Assembly (NCBI GenBank): GCA_905182985.1
Contig: CAJJDN010000029.1
Location: forward strand, 227,342-291,341
From: Paramecium sonneborni
Lineage: Eukaryota; Ciliophora; Oligohymenophorea; Peniculida; Parameciidae
Length of the DNA: 64,000 nucleotides
Direction: 5' to 3'
Both the position numbers and the translations under genes were made by a program. Under the pieces are notes generated by a model. It was not told the DNA's origin. It worked only from the letters and a program-made list of their open reading frames with translations, and made no database searches. Positions 25,001-38,481 of this stretch are shown here, in pieces. Positions within the stretch are counted from its first letter, which is position 1. Every line of letters starts with the position of its first letter.

Positions 25001-27159
25001 TTTGAATTTTTTAATTTATGTGCTTCATCTACTACTATATACTAAAATGGAATGTTAATGAAAATGGTCTAAAAATCTTACATAAAGACTTCGTAACTAG
25101 TAATCAAAATCTAAAATTTGTGTATTTCTGATGCTTAAAGTACTACTCCTTTCATACTAATATCAGTATAAAAAAATTCGTATTATCTACATAATGCTCT
25201 ACCAGCACTACTCTCTTGATCATAATACAGTACTGCATTTAAATTAGTCCATTCTTCAACAGTACGTTTCCAATGTTATAATGTAGATAATGGAGCTATA
25301 ATTAAGAAAGGCCCTCTATAATTTTCAAAATTATATAAATGATTTAAAAATGATATTGTCTATATAGTTTTTCCTAATCCCATTTCATCTGCCAAAATTA
25401 CATTTCTATCTTCATACCAAGCTCTTATTAACCAATTCAAACTATCAAGTTAATAATCTCTCAATAATCTTTTATCTTTGTAAATAGTTTATGTTAATTA
25501 TGTATATTCATGCGGTGGCTTTCTTTGATTCAGAAAGTATAATTCATTTCTGATCTCTGCAATTTAATGATTTGAAAATTTCTTCTTTCGAATTCCTAAT
25601 TCAAAATCTACCAATGTTTTATGATTTTAATTTTATTTCATCATTAAATTTCTTGTTTCCTTATCTAAACTTCTATTGAATTATTTAAATTCTTAAATCT
25701 TTTATCTACAATCTATCAAAGATTCAGGTTCCCATGTAGCTTCTAAATAAGATAAATGTTTCCATTTCACCAAATATAAACGATCAGGCTCTTAAGATAA
25801 TTTTTTTATTTCTTAATCACTCAATATATTTATTTCTAATTAATCCATTTATAACCAATTAAAAGATTTTTCACCTGGATTCCAAGATTCTATATCTAGA
25901 TCTACACAATCCATTTATTGTTAAAAATCTAGCATTTCCAATTACATTTCTTAAGCAACGTCAATATCATTTTATTCAAGTTAAGATCTTAAATAGTCTT
26001 CTAAATCAAAAAAATCTTCATTTTTTATTTCTAATTTTAGATTCAATTAATCTTATACAATAGATTCAATCTCTTGTAGATTCTCTTGAATTGTGTATTA
26101 CTTTTCATCAATAATGTTTAACACATTCAGAACTAATTCATTGATCTTTTCTTTCTTTAATTCAGGCATGATATCTTTTCTATGAGCGTCATTAATTTTA
26201 TTTTTGTATGCCTCTTCATTGATGTACCTTTGTTGAGATAATTTTTATTCATAATTTTTCTTTGCTTCTTCATACCATTAATTATAAAGAACTATGGCAC
26301 ATTCTCTTAGTGTATCACTAATTTATCTCATTTCACTATTTTCTTAAAATTCTTAATTGGCACTTTTAAAGACTGTTCCTAATTCATTCCAAAAATCATT
26401 GTTGGATTTGTATTATCCCAAATATAAACGATTATTTATGGTGCCAAAATCAAGGATAGCTTTACTCTCTAAAAAGTATACTCCATAATGAATTTGATTT
26501 CTACTGAAATTTAGTAGATGAGAGATAACTTTTGTAAGACTCTCTGCCCACTTACCTTTCATTTCTGATCCTTTTTTTGGATGAACAATTGGAAAGATTT
26601 CTGTACATGATAATACTCGATCAACTTCTTGAAATGCTGGATCAAAGTACTAAGTTTCAACTACTTCATCAAATTCTTCCATAATGCGTTTATCAAACAC
26701 TTTATTGAATCGATTGATTTTCTACTTTCCATTCTTCTCGTTAAGGATCTGACCATTATGAATAAATTCAACATACTCTCATTTCGTCAAGCCACTCTGT
26801 ATGGAAATAGCTTCGATCTTTGTATTTAACCAAATATTAAAGAGTCCCTGTATGTGACTCAGTTTTTCGCCACAAAATTTGATCAATCTCAGGAACGAAT
26901 ATACGCCTTGATTCACTTTCTAATGTTGGTTCATTCATTGACTCTTCTTCCTCACTCATTGTAGCAGCATAATTCCTCTTGATCGCTCTAGCAGACCGTC
27001 TTTCATTACTAATTCCATTTTACTCTTATAGGTAGTTTTCTTCATCCATTAAGTTGTACCTACTAATGTACCTAACATGTTGTACTTTCTCTTCTACTTT
27101 TCTCGTAGTCTATCTGATTATCTATTGGTTGGGTCATTCTCACTTTCTAAATCACTCAT
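22070..27159 (-). CDS. CHD/Mi-2-type chromatin remodelling ATPase
   Basis: About 1,660 residues after introns (26, 28, 26 and 24 nt seen). In order: an acidic/basic N-terminus; a chromodomain (LQYLVKYKDRSYFHTEWLDE); a second one (RLYLVKWKHLSYLEATWEP); a SNF2 ATPase with ILADEMGLGKTIQTISFLNH, APLSTLQHW, VVDEAHKLKN, LLTGTPIQNN and FSQFTMMLQI; and helicase C motifs STKAGGQGINLTAA and ARAHRIGQSKEV. After these come two PHD-like Cys/His clusters (CYVCERPNCSVFCMGHC; CVFCKVNSSNTTTALIHC) and, near the C-terminus, a GATA-type finger (WCRYCGARF, then LCTIHYINW). PHD fingers after rather than before the ATPase and the GATA-like finger are unusual for metazoan CHD3/4. It slides nucleosomes in the nucleus. 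Start at 27157-27159. Confidence 0.92.
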
Positions 27160-27800
27160 TTATAAAATAATAAGGGACAAAAAGGTAACAAAAAAAACTA
27201 TGTGATAAATTTTTCTTCTTTTTTTTGAATTTCAGATATATATGCTCACAAATCGGCGCGCATTTAATTTATTCATATATTCTATATATACAATATTCTT
27301 ATACATTCATTTTTCACAATTGTGATCACACTTTTAATAATAATATTTTTATGAATCCAAGTACACAAAAAAAGAATTAAATAAAAAATACTTAAAGTTT
27401 CATTAATTCAATTCTATAACAATTCAACATAAGAACATTGGCTTTTACTATTAACATATTGCTATAGTTAAATGGGTTTTTTCCTTAGGTTGCTACAAAA
27501 AATTACGATTTGGTAATCTAAATCTACATATTCTAAAAATATTTAATTATTAACTTTTTCAATAGTGATCATTTATGTTTAGAATAAAATATTAGAGATC
27601 AAAAAGATAGAAGAAAAATAATGAAGTTAGATTTCCTTACTTAATTTTCTATATGATTTATAATTAATAATAATAAAATTAAGTGACTATATAATTGATC
27701 CTTTGAATGAAACTATGATTTAGCGAATTAATTTAAAAAAATCAAATACTAATGACATTAGTTGTTAATAATTATTTTGTACTGAAAGTAATAAACTTTA
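27160..27800. other. AT-rich intergenic stretch
   Basis: Region upstream of the remodeller gene. No convincing frame; it presumably contains that gene's promoter. A brief GC-rich patch (cggcgcgc at about 27254) stands out in otherwise A/T sequence. Confidence 0.35.
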
Positions 27801-27804
27801 TGTT

Positions 27805-29291
27805 TAAAATGGTAGAATGTACATGAATCTAAAGTTTAGTAACTAAATCATCTAGTGGAAAGATTGAGTTAATGATTTCAAATTCAAAAAAAGAGGAAAC
27901 ATATATTTATTAAGTTGAGAAAGACAAAGTAAATAAAGATTAAATTATGGATACCGATTTCATAAAAAAAATTTTTCATCTTTCAATAATTTATAAATAT
28001 TTATTGATGTTCTTAATTTTAAAGAAAGAGAAATTGAAATAATAGAAGTTTGGATTGATTGATAAAGATATTTGATGTAGAGATTACGTAAATTTATAAT
28101 TGTAAAAATTAATTGATTTAGTATCTTTTAATTTTGAAAAAAAAATAACCAACCGACATTTTCTTATTACATCTGAATATGATATATTAAGAGCTTTAAC
28201 ATAAACAGAAACGAGATTTTTAGAAAATTCTTAGATTAATACATAAATAATTGTTTTTGAACAACTTTTGAGAAAAAATGGTGTATAAGAATAAGTTGAA
28301 CAAAAGATTCCTATTGAAGATATTGAATTGAAATCCAGTAATGAATAATTTGATCAAGCTGTAATTGAATATATTAAATTAGGATAATTAAAATTTATCC
28401 TAAATAAGATAAAAGTAAGTGAAGATCTTTTTGGGATTTAAAAATTTAGATAAAAATATTTTTAAGGAAACTGATAAATTTTTTAAAATAAATCAAATTC
28501 TTTTCAGAAAGTATAGGAATTAGGATTAGAGTATCTACATGTAGATAAGTCTTGTAATTAAACTAAATTCCATAATATTAGATAAATTATTTAGATACTC
28601 AAGTTTTTCGTTTTCTAAAAATTTAAAAACCTTATATTATAAATTTGAAATATAATAAGATGATTTTTTAGAATAGGATATTATAATAAGAGATAATTAT
28701 AGAAGAAATTGGATTACCATTTACATATATTGTTTAAAAATCAATAGCGTTTGACTTAACTATTTATTAGATAATCAGTAAATCTCATCAAAAAAGAATC
28801 ACATTTTTAATCTGGATGCACAATTTCGAATCTGCAAATAATAATTCTCATTCTAAAAAAACATTACGAGATGCAATAATTTCTAAATATTCTAATTTTT
28901 TAATTTGTTTGTAAACATGAAATTTTTAAAAACAGAAATATGAATGAAACTGATAAATTTTATATGCTCTCTTAAAATTCAATCTATTTGTCTCATCTAG
29001 TTCATTATTTAATATCTGTAAATATATTACTTGAAATTTAGTGAATAAATGGATTAAAAGTCAACTATAAAACAAAAAATAAACAATAATAGAAATAAAA
29101 AATTGCTGTATAAATTATTATACTAATAGATTTGAAATCTGAAATTGAAAAACCCCAAACTCAACTAAGTTTTCATAATAGAAAGACCCATCAAATCAGA
29201 ATTGCTTAAGATTGTTGTAAAAAATATATGATTCCTGATTTAGTAAACAATTATGCAAAATAATTATGGCAAGAGTTTAAAAATTAAAATT
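27805..29291 (+). pseudogene. probable decaying gene on the + strand
   Basis: A run of coding-like, TGA-free stretches changes phase without convincing small introns. Pieces read IELMISNSKKEETYIYQVEK, FINIYIDVLNFKEREIEIIE-like, HFLITSEYDILRALTQTETR, KIPIEDIELKSSNEQFDQ and, near 29170-29291, HNRKTHQIRIAQDCCKKYMI followed by PDLVNNYAKQLWQEF. Some joins could be introns (20, 33 and 35 nt candidates), but in-frame TGAs remain at about 28470, 28920 and 29290. No family recognised. Either a pseudogene or a gene with sequencing indels. Confidence 0.35.
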
Positions 29292-29596
29292 GAAAAGAAT
29301 TGGATATATTAGAAAAATGTAATATCTATTATTATACCCTAAAATTAGATATAAATTTTCTATTTAAAGCAGATAAAAAAGAAAGATGAAATTTAATAGT
29401 TATGAAAATTATTAGATTAGGAATCTTGTAGAACTTTAATAAAAATTAAATATCAATATAACACAAGATAAAAAATACAAAAATTTAATAAATCTACAAT
29501 AAGAAAGGATTGATCTTTGATTAATAGGCTATGGCTAATTAAGAAAAATATCTAAGCTAAAACAGAAAATGAATAGAACAATAAATAATTAGCAAA

Positions 29597-30328
29597 TCAT
29601 TGCATATCTGTAATTCTCCATAAAGCGTTTGCAACATCTGGTTTACAGACAGATACAATATGTTAATTTTCAATCTTACTTTAATACGGTTAAGTATGCA
29701 AATAAAGTCCAGTACATAAGTGTTTAAGTTCTAATATATAAAAAGTATAAATACTTATTATTGAATATTATTTAATTTCTTCATCATCTGCAATGATTTC
29801 CCATTCATCCATATCATTTTGTAAACAACCAACTTCTCCCATGTCATTTATAGTTTGTAAGCATTTTAAATAAGTTTGAGTAATAGGATGATAAATATAA
29901 GTTTTATTGTTAATCCAAATAATTTACCACCAATCATATTCATAATTACAATTGTTACAGGTACTAACTTCATTTGATTTATTATGTTCATGTTTGATAG
30001 CATGAGAATGCAAGTATCTTTAAGTATGTAAATTATATAATTTTATTTAATGATGCTTTTCCATCTTTAGACCTTATGGCAACCTTGTAAACTTAATTGT
30101 TGCACTATGTTCAATCTAAAATTATGAATTCAGCTCAAAAGATGAATTTTGATCTTATTCTGTTTCTGGGTCTTCTTTTATAATAATGCTCTAAACTTAA
30201 CTTAACAATCTTGATTTTGCTCTTTTACGATATGCTTTTTAATTATTAGGTTCTTGCTCAAATATTTCTTTTCTTGAACAATCAGAGAGAGATGAACGAT
30301 AATTATATTCTTTCAAACAATTTCCCAT
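29597..30328 (-). CDS. MIR-domain protein with N-myristoylation-type start
   Basis: 235 residues after a 24-nt intron is removed. The start MGNCLKEYNY has Gly2 and Cys4, the pattern for dual myristoylation and palmitoylation, so a cytosolic membrane-anchored location is inferred. The middle holds a MIR-type beta-trefoil repeat (IKLYNLHTQRYLHSHAIKHE, then EYDWWQIIW) as in SDF2, protein O-mannosyltransferases and IP3 receptors. A second such repeat comes after the intron (LCTGLYLHTQPYQSK, ANALWRITDM). SDF2-type MIR proteins are lumenal, so a lipid-anchored cytosolic MIR protein is unusual. Start 30326-30328, stop 29597-29599. Confidence 0.7.
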
Positions 30329-30441
30329 TATTATTTAATTATTGATATATATTTAAAACTATATTACGTAGTATTTGAATTAAAATGTTTAAAATAGTAG
30401 GATTTCTGATTGCTATAATTTAATATCTAAATATGTATATA

Positions 30442-32333
<1,892 letters not shown>

Positions 32334-32383
32334 TAATTAATTATTAATTTTTAATTATTAATATTAATATTTATAAGACAATC

Positions 32384-33190
32384 ATGTAAAATTATAGATC
32401 CTTATCAAAATAATCTTCGTTTAGATAAAGCAATAGCTCTTAACATCACATCTTAATGGATTCACCTAAATTTTTTTAAGCCATGAATAATTATGAATAT
32501 GAAGATTTCCTTAAATCACCTCAAATCATCTACGATAACAATTCTTAAATTCACAATCCACCTAATATGAGTAGATAAATCTCTAACTTAATTTTATCTG
32601 ATTAACAACCTTTAATCTTAAGATCAGGTAGAACATTAAGTTACACTAATGAAAAGTAAGACCAAACTCAAGATTAAAAAGAACTTAATCAAAGATTCTA
32701 ATGTTAGAATAATTAATAATGCTTAGAACATGACGATAATCATTAAGAATGTGTTAATATGCCTCAAAAATAAAAGGTTTAAGAAGCATAAGCATTTAAA
32801 TTTTAAAAGAAAAATTATAACAAGTTCAGTGAAAATTAACAATAACCTTGTAATTGCAAGAATAGTGGATGTCTTAGAAGATATTGTAGATGCTTTCATA
32901 GTGGTAAAACTTGTTTATCAGAATGCCAGTGTGCAGAAGAATGCTTAAATAATGAACAAAATTTATTAGAAAGAAGCAAAGCCATTAAACATGTTAATGA
33001 AAAATGCTATAGAAATAAAAAGATTCCCAAAGATGCTTTATTCAAATTGGATGTTATTTATGGATGTTCTTGCACTAAATCTAAATGTAGAAAAAGATAT
33101 TGTGAATGTTTTTTAAGAAATCAGAATTGCACTAAAAATTGTAGATGTTTTGATTGTTGTAATCGCCCTAATTTCAGTACATAAAATTGA
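32384..33190 (+). CDS. TSO1/LIN54-type CXC (CRC) protein
   Basis: DNA-binding protein of the tesmin/TSO1/LIN54 family, which in animals targets the MuvB/DREAM complex to CHR promoter elements. The 268-residue product is intronless. The N-terminal half is Asn/Gln/Ser-rich (from MQNYRSLSKQSSFRQ). The CRC region holds two CXC repeats: CNCKNSGCLRRYCRCFHSGK continuing to CQCAEEC, and CSCTKSKCRKRYCECFLRNQ continuing to CRCFDCCNR. They are joined by a linker with EKCYRNKKIPKDALFKLD, matching the usual RNPxxFxPK position. An internal ATG at 32456 is a possible alternative start; the upstream in-frame ATG (32384) is preferred. It starts 50 bp from the divergent DEAD-box start. Confidence 0.88.
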
Positions 33191-33248
33191 ACAAAGTAGA
33201 AAATGTTTGATTTATCCATAATTATAATTTCTAATAATTTATTTAATT

Positions 33249-33808
33249 ATGATGCGGCTATATTACTAAGCATTCAGCAAATTAATTAAAGTTGATCGTT
33301 TAGCTCTTACTCCACATCAATATTGGATTGCTGCTGGAAAAGGAATGGAACGTCCTTATACAGGAGAATATTGGTTTGTAAATTTAATAAACTATTTCAT
33401 CAGAATCAAGAAGTTGGTATATATCACTGTAAACATTGTGACAATCAATTATTTTCATTTGATACTAAATACAAATCAACTACAGGATATGCATAATTCT
33501 GGAATCATATTCCAAATAGCGTCAAATTAGAAGAATCTGCCATTAAAGTAATCATAATTTATTAATTAATATTTTAGGATGAAAGAGATCTATGTTGTGC
33601 TGGATGTGATAGTTTTGTAGGAAAAGTTTCATTTGATGGACCTCCTCCAACTTTTATTAAGTATAGTATTAATTCTGCTGCCTTAAATTTCAAAATGAAA
33701 TCCTTTTAAGAAGACCCTTATTTTAGAAAAATTGCAAGAAAAGAATAATAGGCTCAACGCTCAAAAAAAGTAGAACATAATTATTTAGAAAGCAATAATA
33801 ATTTGTGA
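33249..33808 (+). CDS. MsrB-like protein with substituted active site
   Basis: Methionine-R-sulfoxide reductase fold, 167 residues after introns of 26 and 30 nt are removed. Family landmarks: GMERPYTGEYWF, the zinc Cys pairs CKHC (residues 52-55) and CAGC (98-101), FSFDTKYKSTTGY, and DGPPPTFIKYSINSAALNF. Active MsrB enzymes have RYCxNSA, with the catalytic Cys (or Sec) in that motif; here it is Ser121 (codon AGT). They also have a GHVF His where this protein has GKVS (Lys107). The usual Trp-Pro-Ser-Phe (GWPSF) is GYAQF. The structural zinc site is intact. The protein is therefore probably not a normal reductase and may be a binding or regulatory derivative. Two adjacent ATGs (33249, 33252) start the frame. 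Confidence 0.85.
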
Positions 33809-34275
33809 TTTATTACATTAATCAATAATTATATATTGCATTTATCAAATTCTTAGCATAATTCAGTATAAAATAAGTGTATTTAATACAAATAAAATTA
33901 TTTCATATCAGCATTCATTTAAAAAATAATTGTTTACGAAGTATCATAACTATCTAAAATTTTAAATACAAATTAAAATTCAAGGATAAATTATTATTTA
34001 AAACTATTCATTTCCTTAAATTATAGATTTATTATCACAAATTTACAAATATATAATTATTATATTAATATACATATGTAAAAAAGGTGATTAAAAATCT
34101 AAATAATTTAAAAACAAAAAAAATTATTTAAATTCTGTAAATATATTCTCTAATAATATAGGAGAATATTATGATTATTAATATTCTTCTTATATTTCTT
34201 CAGCAAGTTCATGATAAATAAAATATTGTATAATTATTATTTTAAATTTATAAATTTAATTTTATATTGTCACTC
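33809..34275. other. AT-rich intergenic stretch
   Basis: Between the convergent MsrB-like gene and the 34276-34662 gene. No frame stands out; several near-palindromic A/T runs around 34080-34200. Confidence 0.35.
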
Positions 34276-34662
34276 TCATATTTATACTTATTATTTCGAA
34301 TTTTATTTATATATATCTAATTCTTCTATTAAGTATGAGGTTATTAGTGGAAAATATACTTCCAATTAAAAATCTTGAATCACAATGTGTACGAAATTAA
34401 TTACGTTTGTAAGCTCATTTTCTAATTCTATAAAGTGATAATGAGAGTTTCGTCTCTATATACGAACAACACAATGTGCCAGTTTACTCCTCAGTATAAT
34501 TAATTGATTTAAATTGTAACGAAGTTCGTCAGGAATATCGTCAGATAATTCTAATTATCCTATGATATTAATAAAATTCTCTGCAATCATAATTGGTAAT
34601 TTTATTTCGTTAATTTTCTAAATTTATGGCCTATGATTGCTCGAAGAACAACTCAGTCCCAT
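34276..34662 (-). CDS. unassigned small protein with N-myristoylation-type start
   Basis: Intronless 128-residue frame, TGA at 34276-34278. It starts MGLSCSSSNHRP (Gly2, Ser4, Cys5), a good myristoylation and palmitoylation signature. A helical body follows (IAENFINIIGQLELSDDIPD, YNLNQLIILRSKLAHCVVRI, NELTNVINFVHIVIQDFQ). The composition is clearly protein-like against an A/T background. No family recognised. It is the second lipidation-type start in this window, after the MIR protein. Confidence 0.6.
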
Positions 34663-35217
34663 TTAAAATAAATTAAATTTATATTGATTATATCAATCAT
34701 TATTAAGCAGAAATTAAAAATCAAACAATTTAATTTATTTTTTATCAATTCAACCAGACCGTCAATTTTATTTAGTAAGAAGCATAATTTATGGATCTTG
34801 ACTAGTTTTATTTTTAGTTATGAATATATAAAATAGAAAGTTCGATATGAAATTTGTGTGCTGCGATAAAGAATACATTCTGAGTATAGTTTAAAAAGAT
34901 TTATTTAATTTACAATTCCAAAAAAAATGTTTAAATATTAAGGATTTTAAAAATGTCATTTTAATATTGGAGAAAATAGAAAAAAATATATGATCGAAAT
35001 ATTTTTGAATATTATATCATAGATATTCAATATTTATATGGATAGTTACGTTTAAAGTTAGAAGTTCAGAAGAATAAATATTTAAATACTAGTTAGTTAG
35101 AAAATGTGATTTATTCATTCGTTAATAAAATATAATGATTGCAGGAAAGATAATTGAATTTTTTTGGTTAATGTGTAGTTTAGTTTTATTTGGTTATGGA
35201 ATATTGTAAAAATTTAG

Positions 35218-35663
35218 ATGGAAGAAGAATGTATATTAGAATAGGAAGACTAGGATGAATAGCTATAAACAATAGAATTTGCCAAGAAATTAATTTGTGA
35301 TTGAAGGTGATAATGATGTAATATGTAGAGGCTGAAGAACACTAGTAATGTAAAAGTGAAGAGGATATTCCATAATAATAACAATAAGATGATGTATATA
35401 ATTGATATGAGTAGTTTAAGAATTAATCAATAGCATAACTAATAAGGCCAAAAGTAAATTATTTGATTAATGTTCATTTCTTATTATCATCAGTAGCAAT
35501 AATAAATATATTAAATGGTGGAGATAATATATTTTTATTAGTAATGGTAATCCTTTATTTGATAAGTAATATGGTAATAATCGCAAAACTTAGAATGAAA
35601 TGGTTATTTATCCCTTAATTAATGATATTGGCTATGATGATAAACTACTTGATAGTTATATGA
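35218..35663 (+). CDS. unassigned small three-helix membrane protein
   Basis: 130 residues after introns of 32 and 21 nt are removed. An acidic, Glu/Gln-rich cytosolic-type N-terminus (MEEECILEQEDQDEQLQTIE) precedes three hydrophobic helices (NVHFLLSSVAIINIL, NIFLLVMVILYLISNMVII and LFIPQLMILAMMINYLIVI). The protein ends right after the last helix. No family recognised. Its TGA (35661-35663) is only 11 bp from the stop of the convergent Kelch-BTB gene. The region 34663-35217 upstream shows no gene. Confidence 0.55.
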
Positions 35664-35674
35664 TTAAAATATAT

Positions 35675-37374
35675 TCATTTAGTAAATTTTAACAATTCTA
35701 TTAATATCTCTTTAGATAGCATATTGATATCTTGGGTATTGAGGATTTTCTATTTATTATCAAGCAAAAAGATCATGGCGTTAGCTTTTAATTCTTATGC
35801 AGAGAATTTATCAGCCAAATTAACTACATCAATGACATTTTTAAGTGAGATATTTTTAATCTATATAAATAGTAATAAAATAAATACTAAATGATCTTCA
35901 CACATATTTTTAAGTCTTTATAACATATATTTATCAGCTAACGCTAATAAATCATAAACAATATGGGAATCAATAAAGACTTCATCTGTGTAAATGTACT
36001 ATAAAATAGCTAAAAAATGAATTTAAATGATTTAATACCCTTAAAAACATTTATAGTTGTATCAGTGATAGATAATTTATCTCCTAAATTGAATTATTCA
36101 TTTAAGAATAGTGTCTTAAAATATTCACAACGAGATGCTAAAATAATTTTATGAGCATAAATTTCTTAATTATCAATATAAAATGTTATATCACTTAATA
36201 TTGGAGAAAAGAGTATGCTTGAATAATCTTATTTCAATGTTGAATCTGCTAATTTAATAATTGACTATTATTTCAGCATATAAACATCATTATATGATTT
36301 CTCACTATCATTTCCTCCAAATATTACTATAGTATTTTTATATGCTATAGCTGAATGTCTACATCTAGGTCTTGGTGGTGATGATTATTATTATGAATTA
36401 TTATTCTCTTTAGTTTATCCACGAAAATTAGATTAATTATCTTAATTATTAATTACAATATATTCCCATTGATTCTCTGTAATGTTGTACATAAATACAT
36501 CATTTCTCCACTATTATCCATCGTATCCTCCAAATAAATAAATTTTGTTATTCATCATAACAGCTGATGCACTTACTCTTGGAGATGGTGTACTTCCTTT
36601 TGGTTATAATCTTGTCCATATATTGTTTTCAATATCTAATTAATATAAATCATTTAATTAATGAGATCTATCTGGTTCACCACCAAAGATATAAATTTTA
36701 TGATCATAGATCACTGAACTATGTTATAATCTACCTTAAGGTTTCTATCCTGTTGTTTCTACTTATGTCCATAAACATTTAAGTAGATCAAATTTATAAA
36801 GATCACTCAACCACATTTTACCATCTCCTCCTCCAAAAATATACATAAAATCTCCACATATGTTTGCTGTATGAAATTATCTTTTAGGAGGAGTATTCTC
36901 AGATTTTATGTGTTACCAATCTATACAAACAATATTCATTTATTCGCTTGGTGTCATCATTATAACATCATCTAATACTGTATAACCATTCCATCCTCCA
37001 TAGTAGATAATCTTATCATAATAATTTTAAGCACTGTGTCCCATTCTTACATCTGGTATTTATCCAGTTATTTTAATTTAGGATGTCCAACTATTTTAGA
37101 AATGATTGATTACTTTAATCTTTTTAAATCCAAAATATGAATATCATTACAGAACTTCTTTCTTCCTTCTCCTTCCTTTCCACCAAAGATTATCATATAG
37201 TGTTTGAATGTTGTAGCAGTGTGACAATTACGACAGGTAGGCAATTATGATGCAGTAGTTGCTTTAATATTTTCCCATTCATAACTAGCAAATGTAACTA
37301 ATAATTTAATATGGATAGTAACCATCATCTTCTTTATTATCAGTCATTTCAGTCTTTCGAATACAATAATCCAT
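35675..37374 (-). CDS. Kelch-repeat BTB-domain protein
   Basis: 540 residues after introns of 25, 23 and 29 nt are removed. Five to six Kelch blades come first, with repeated GG doublets and spaced Tyr/Trp: TTFKHYMIIFGGKEGEGRKK, HSAQNYYDKIIYYGGWNGYT, HTANICGDFMYIFGGGDGKM, HSSVIYDHKIYIFGGEPDRS, SAVMMNNKIYLFGGYDGQQ and HSAIAYKNTIVIFGGNDSEK. A C-terminal BTB fold follows (DITFYIDNQEIYAHKIILAS, FKAILQYIYTDEVFIDS). The Kelch-then-BTB order is the LZTR1-like arrangement, the reverse of KLHL proteins. The likely role is a CUL3 substrate adaptor, by inference. Start at 37372-37374. Confidence 0.9.
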
Positions 37375-37406
37375 TTATAATTATTTATTATTTTTATAAT
37401 TAATAC

Positions 37407-38477
37407 TCACAATGCCTTAACTTTTAAAACTCTTTAATTTTTAATTCTCATTATTAAATAAACTATTAAACTCATAATAATTGTGCCAATCCATGGTATG
37501 GATATATAATATGGTGTATTTACATATTAAATATTACCAGCATCTTTTAAAAATTTTATACTAATAAATGTTTCGGCAAAAAGAGTCCAAACAACTAAAT
37601 AGCGACATTATCCTGATTATTCTTAATTTCCTTTTAAATCATTCCATTATTCTTACCAACTAAGTACTCCCATTCCAAACCAAACAAATAATCTATAAGA
37701 TACCATCCAACACTTTGGAGGAACCCATAATTAATTCATCAAGAAAAATCCAGTCAGAAAATTAATTGTAACTGCTAACCAAGTACCAAATGCTGCACCG
37801 AAATATTTATGATCATGCCAAACTAACCATTATGTAAAGGATTTATCCTTTCTACCTAACCAATCAAATTATTCAATTCCTAATTTTTTACTAACCCATA
37901 ATCCCAAAAATATAAATAATGTATTACCTATTAGTACATCTAAAAACACATGATCCCACCAACATTCTCTAAAATGAGGTAAAATATGTTGCCAAGATAA
38001 TTCAATAACTTCATCAAATAATTACCAGAAATTTAAAAGCCAAGCATCTCTTAATAAGAATGCTAATAAAAACCAATTTAAACAATGTAATAAGAAATAA
38101 TGATCCAAATTATCTACTATATTAACTAATTCAAATTCGCAATTATCATCATAAGTATGCATATCTTTAGTTACCGATCTGCCTAAACTATCATCACCTA
38201 ATTTCATCAATTATCTTGCTTCACTTTCATTCTAAAATATTATAAATATCAAAAAAGCATTGTAACATACTCCTAACCAAAACATAAATCTCCAATATCC
38301 TTAAAACCGTTTTATTGGACCATCATAAGATCTTAGTGAACCCATCATACATATAAATAATATGCTTCCTATCGCTCCTCTATATCTGTTCTTCATATTA
38401 TCATAATCATTTTCATATGCAAAATAGATTAATGCACAAGCACTAATAAAAAATAAAATTTATTCCTAATATTTCAT
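37407..38477 (-). CDS. PSS: phosphatidylserine synthase (base-exchange type)
   Basis: ER membrane enzyme exchanging serine for the head group of PC or PE. Intronless, 356 residues, about eight hydrophobic helices. Diagnostic stretches: RGAIGSILFICMMGSLRSYD and GPIKRFQGYWRF near the N-terminus, DNLDHYFLLHCLNWFLLAF, the PSS hallmark ECWWDHVFLDVLIGNTLFIF, LGLWVSKKLG, and AVTINFLTGFFLMNQLW followed by VPPKCWM. The C-terminus is basic (RIKNQRVLKVKAL). The ATG at 38475-38477 is supported by the first helix (ILFFISACALIYFAY), which starts six residues later. A gene on the other strand starts only 4 bp away. Confidence 0.9.
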
Positions 38478-38481
38478 TTAT

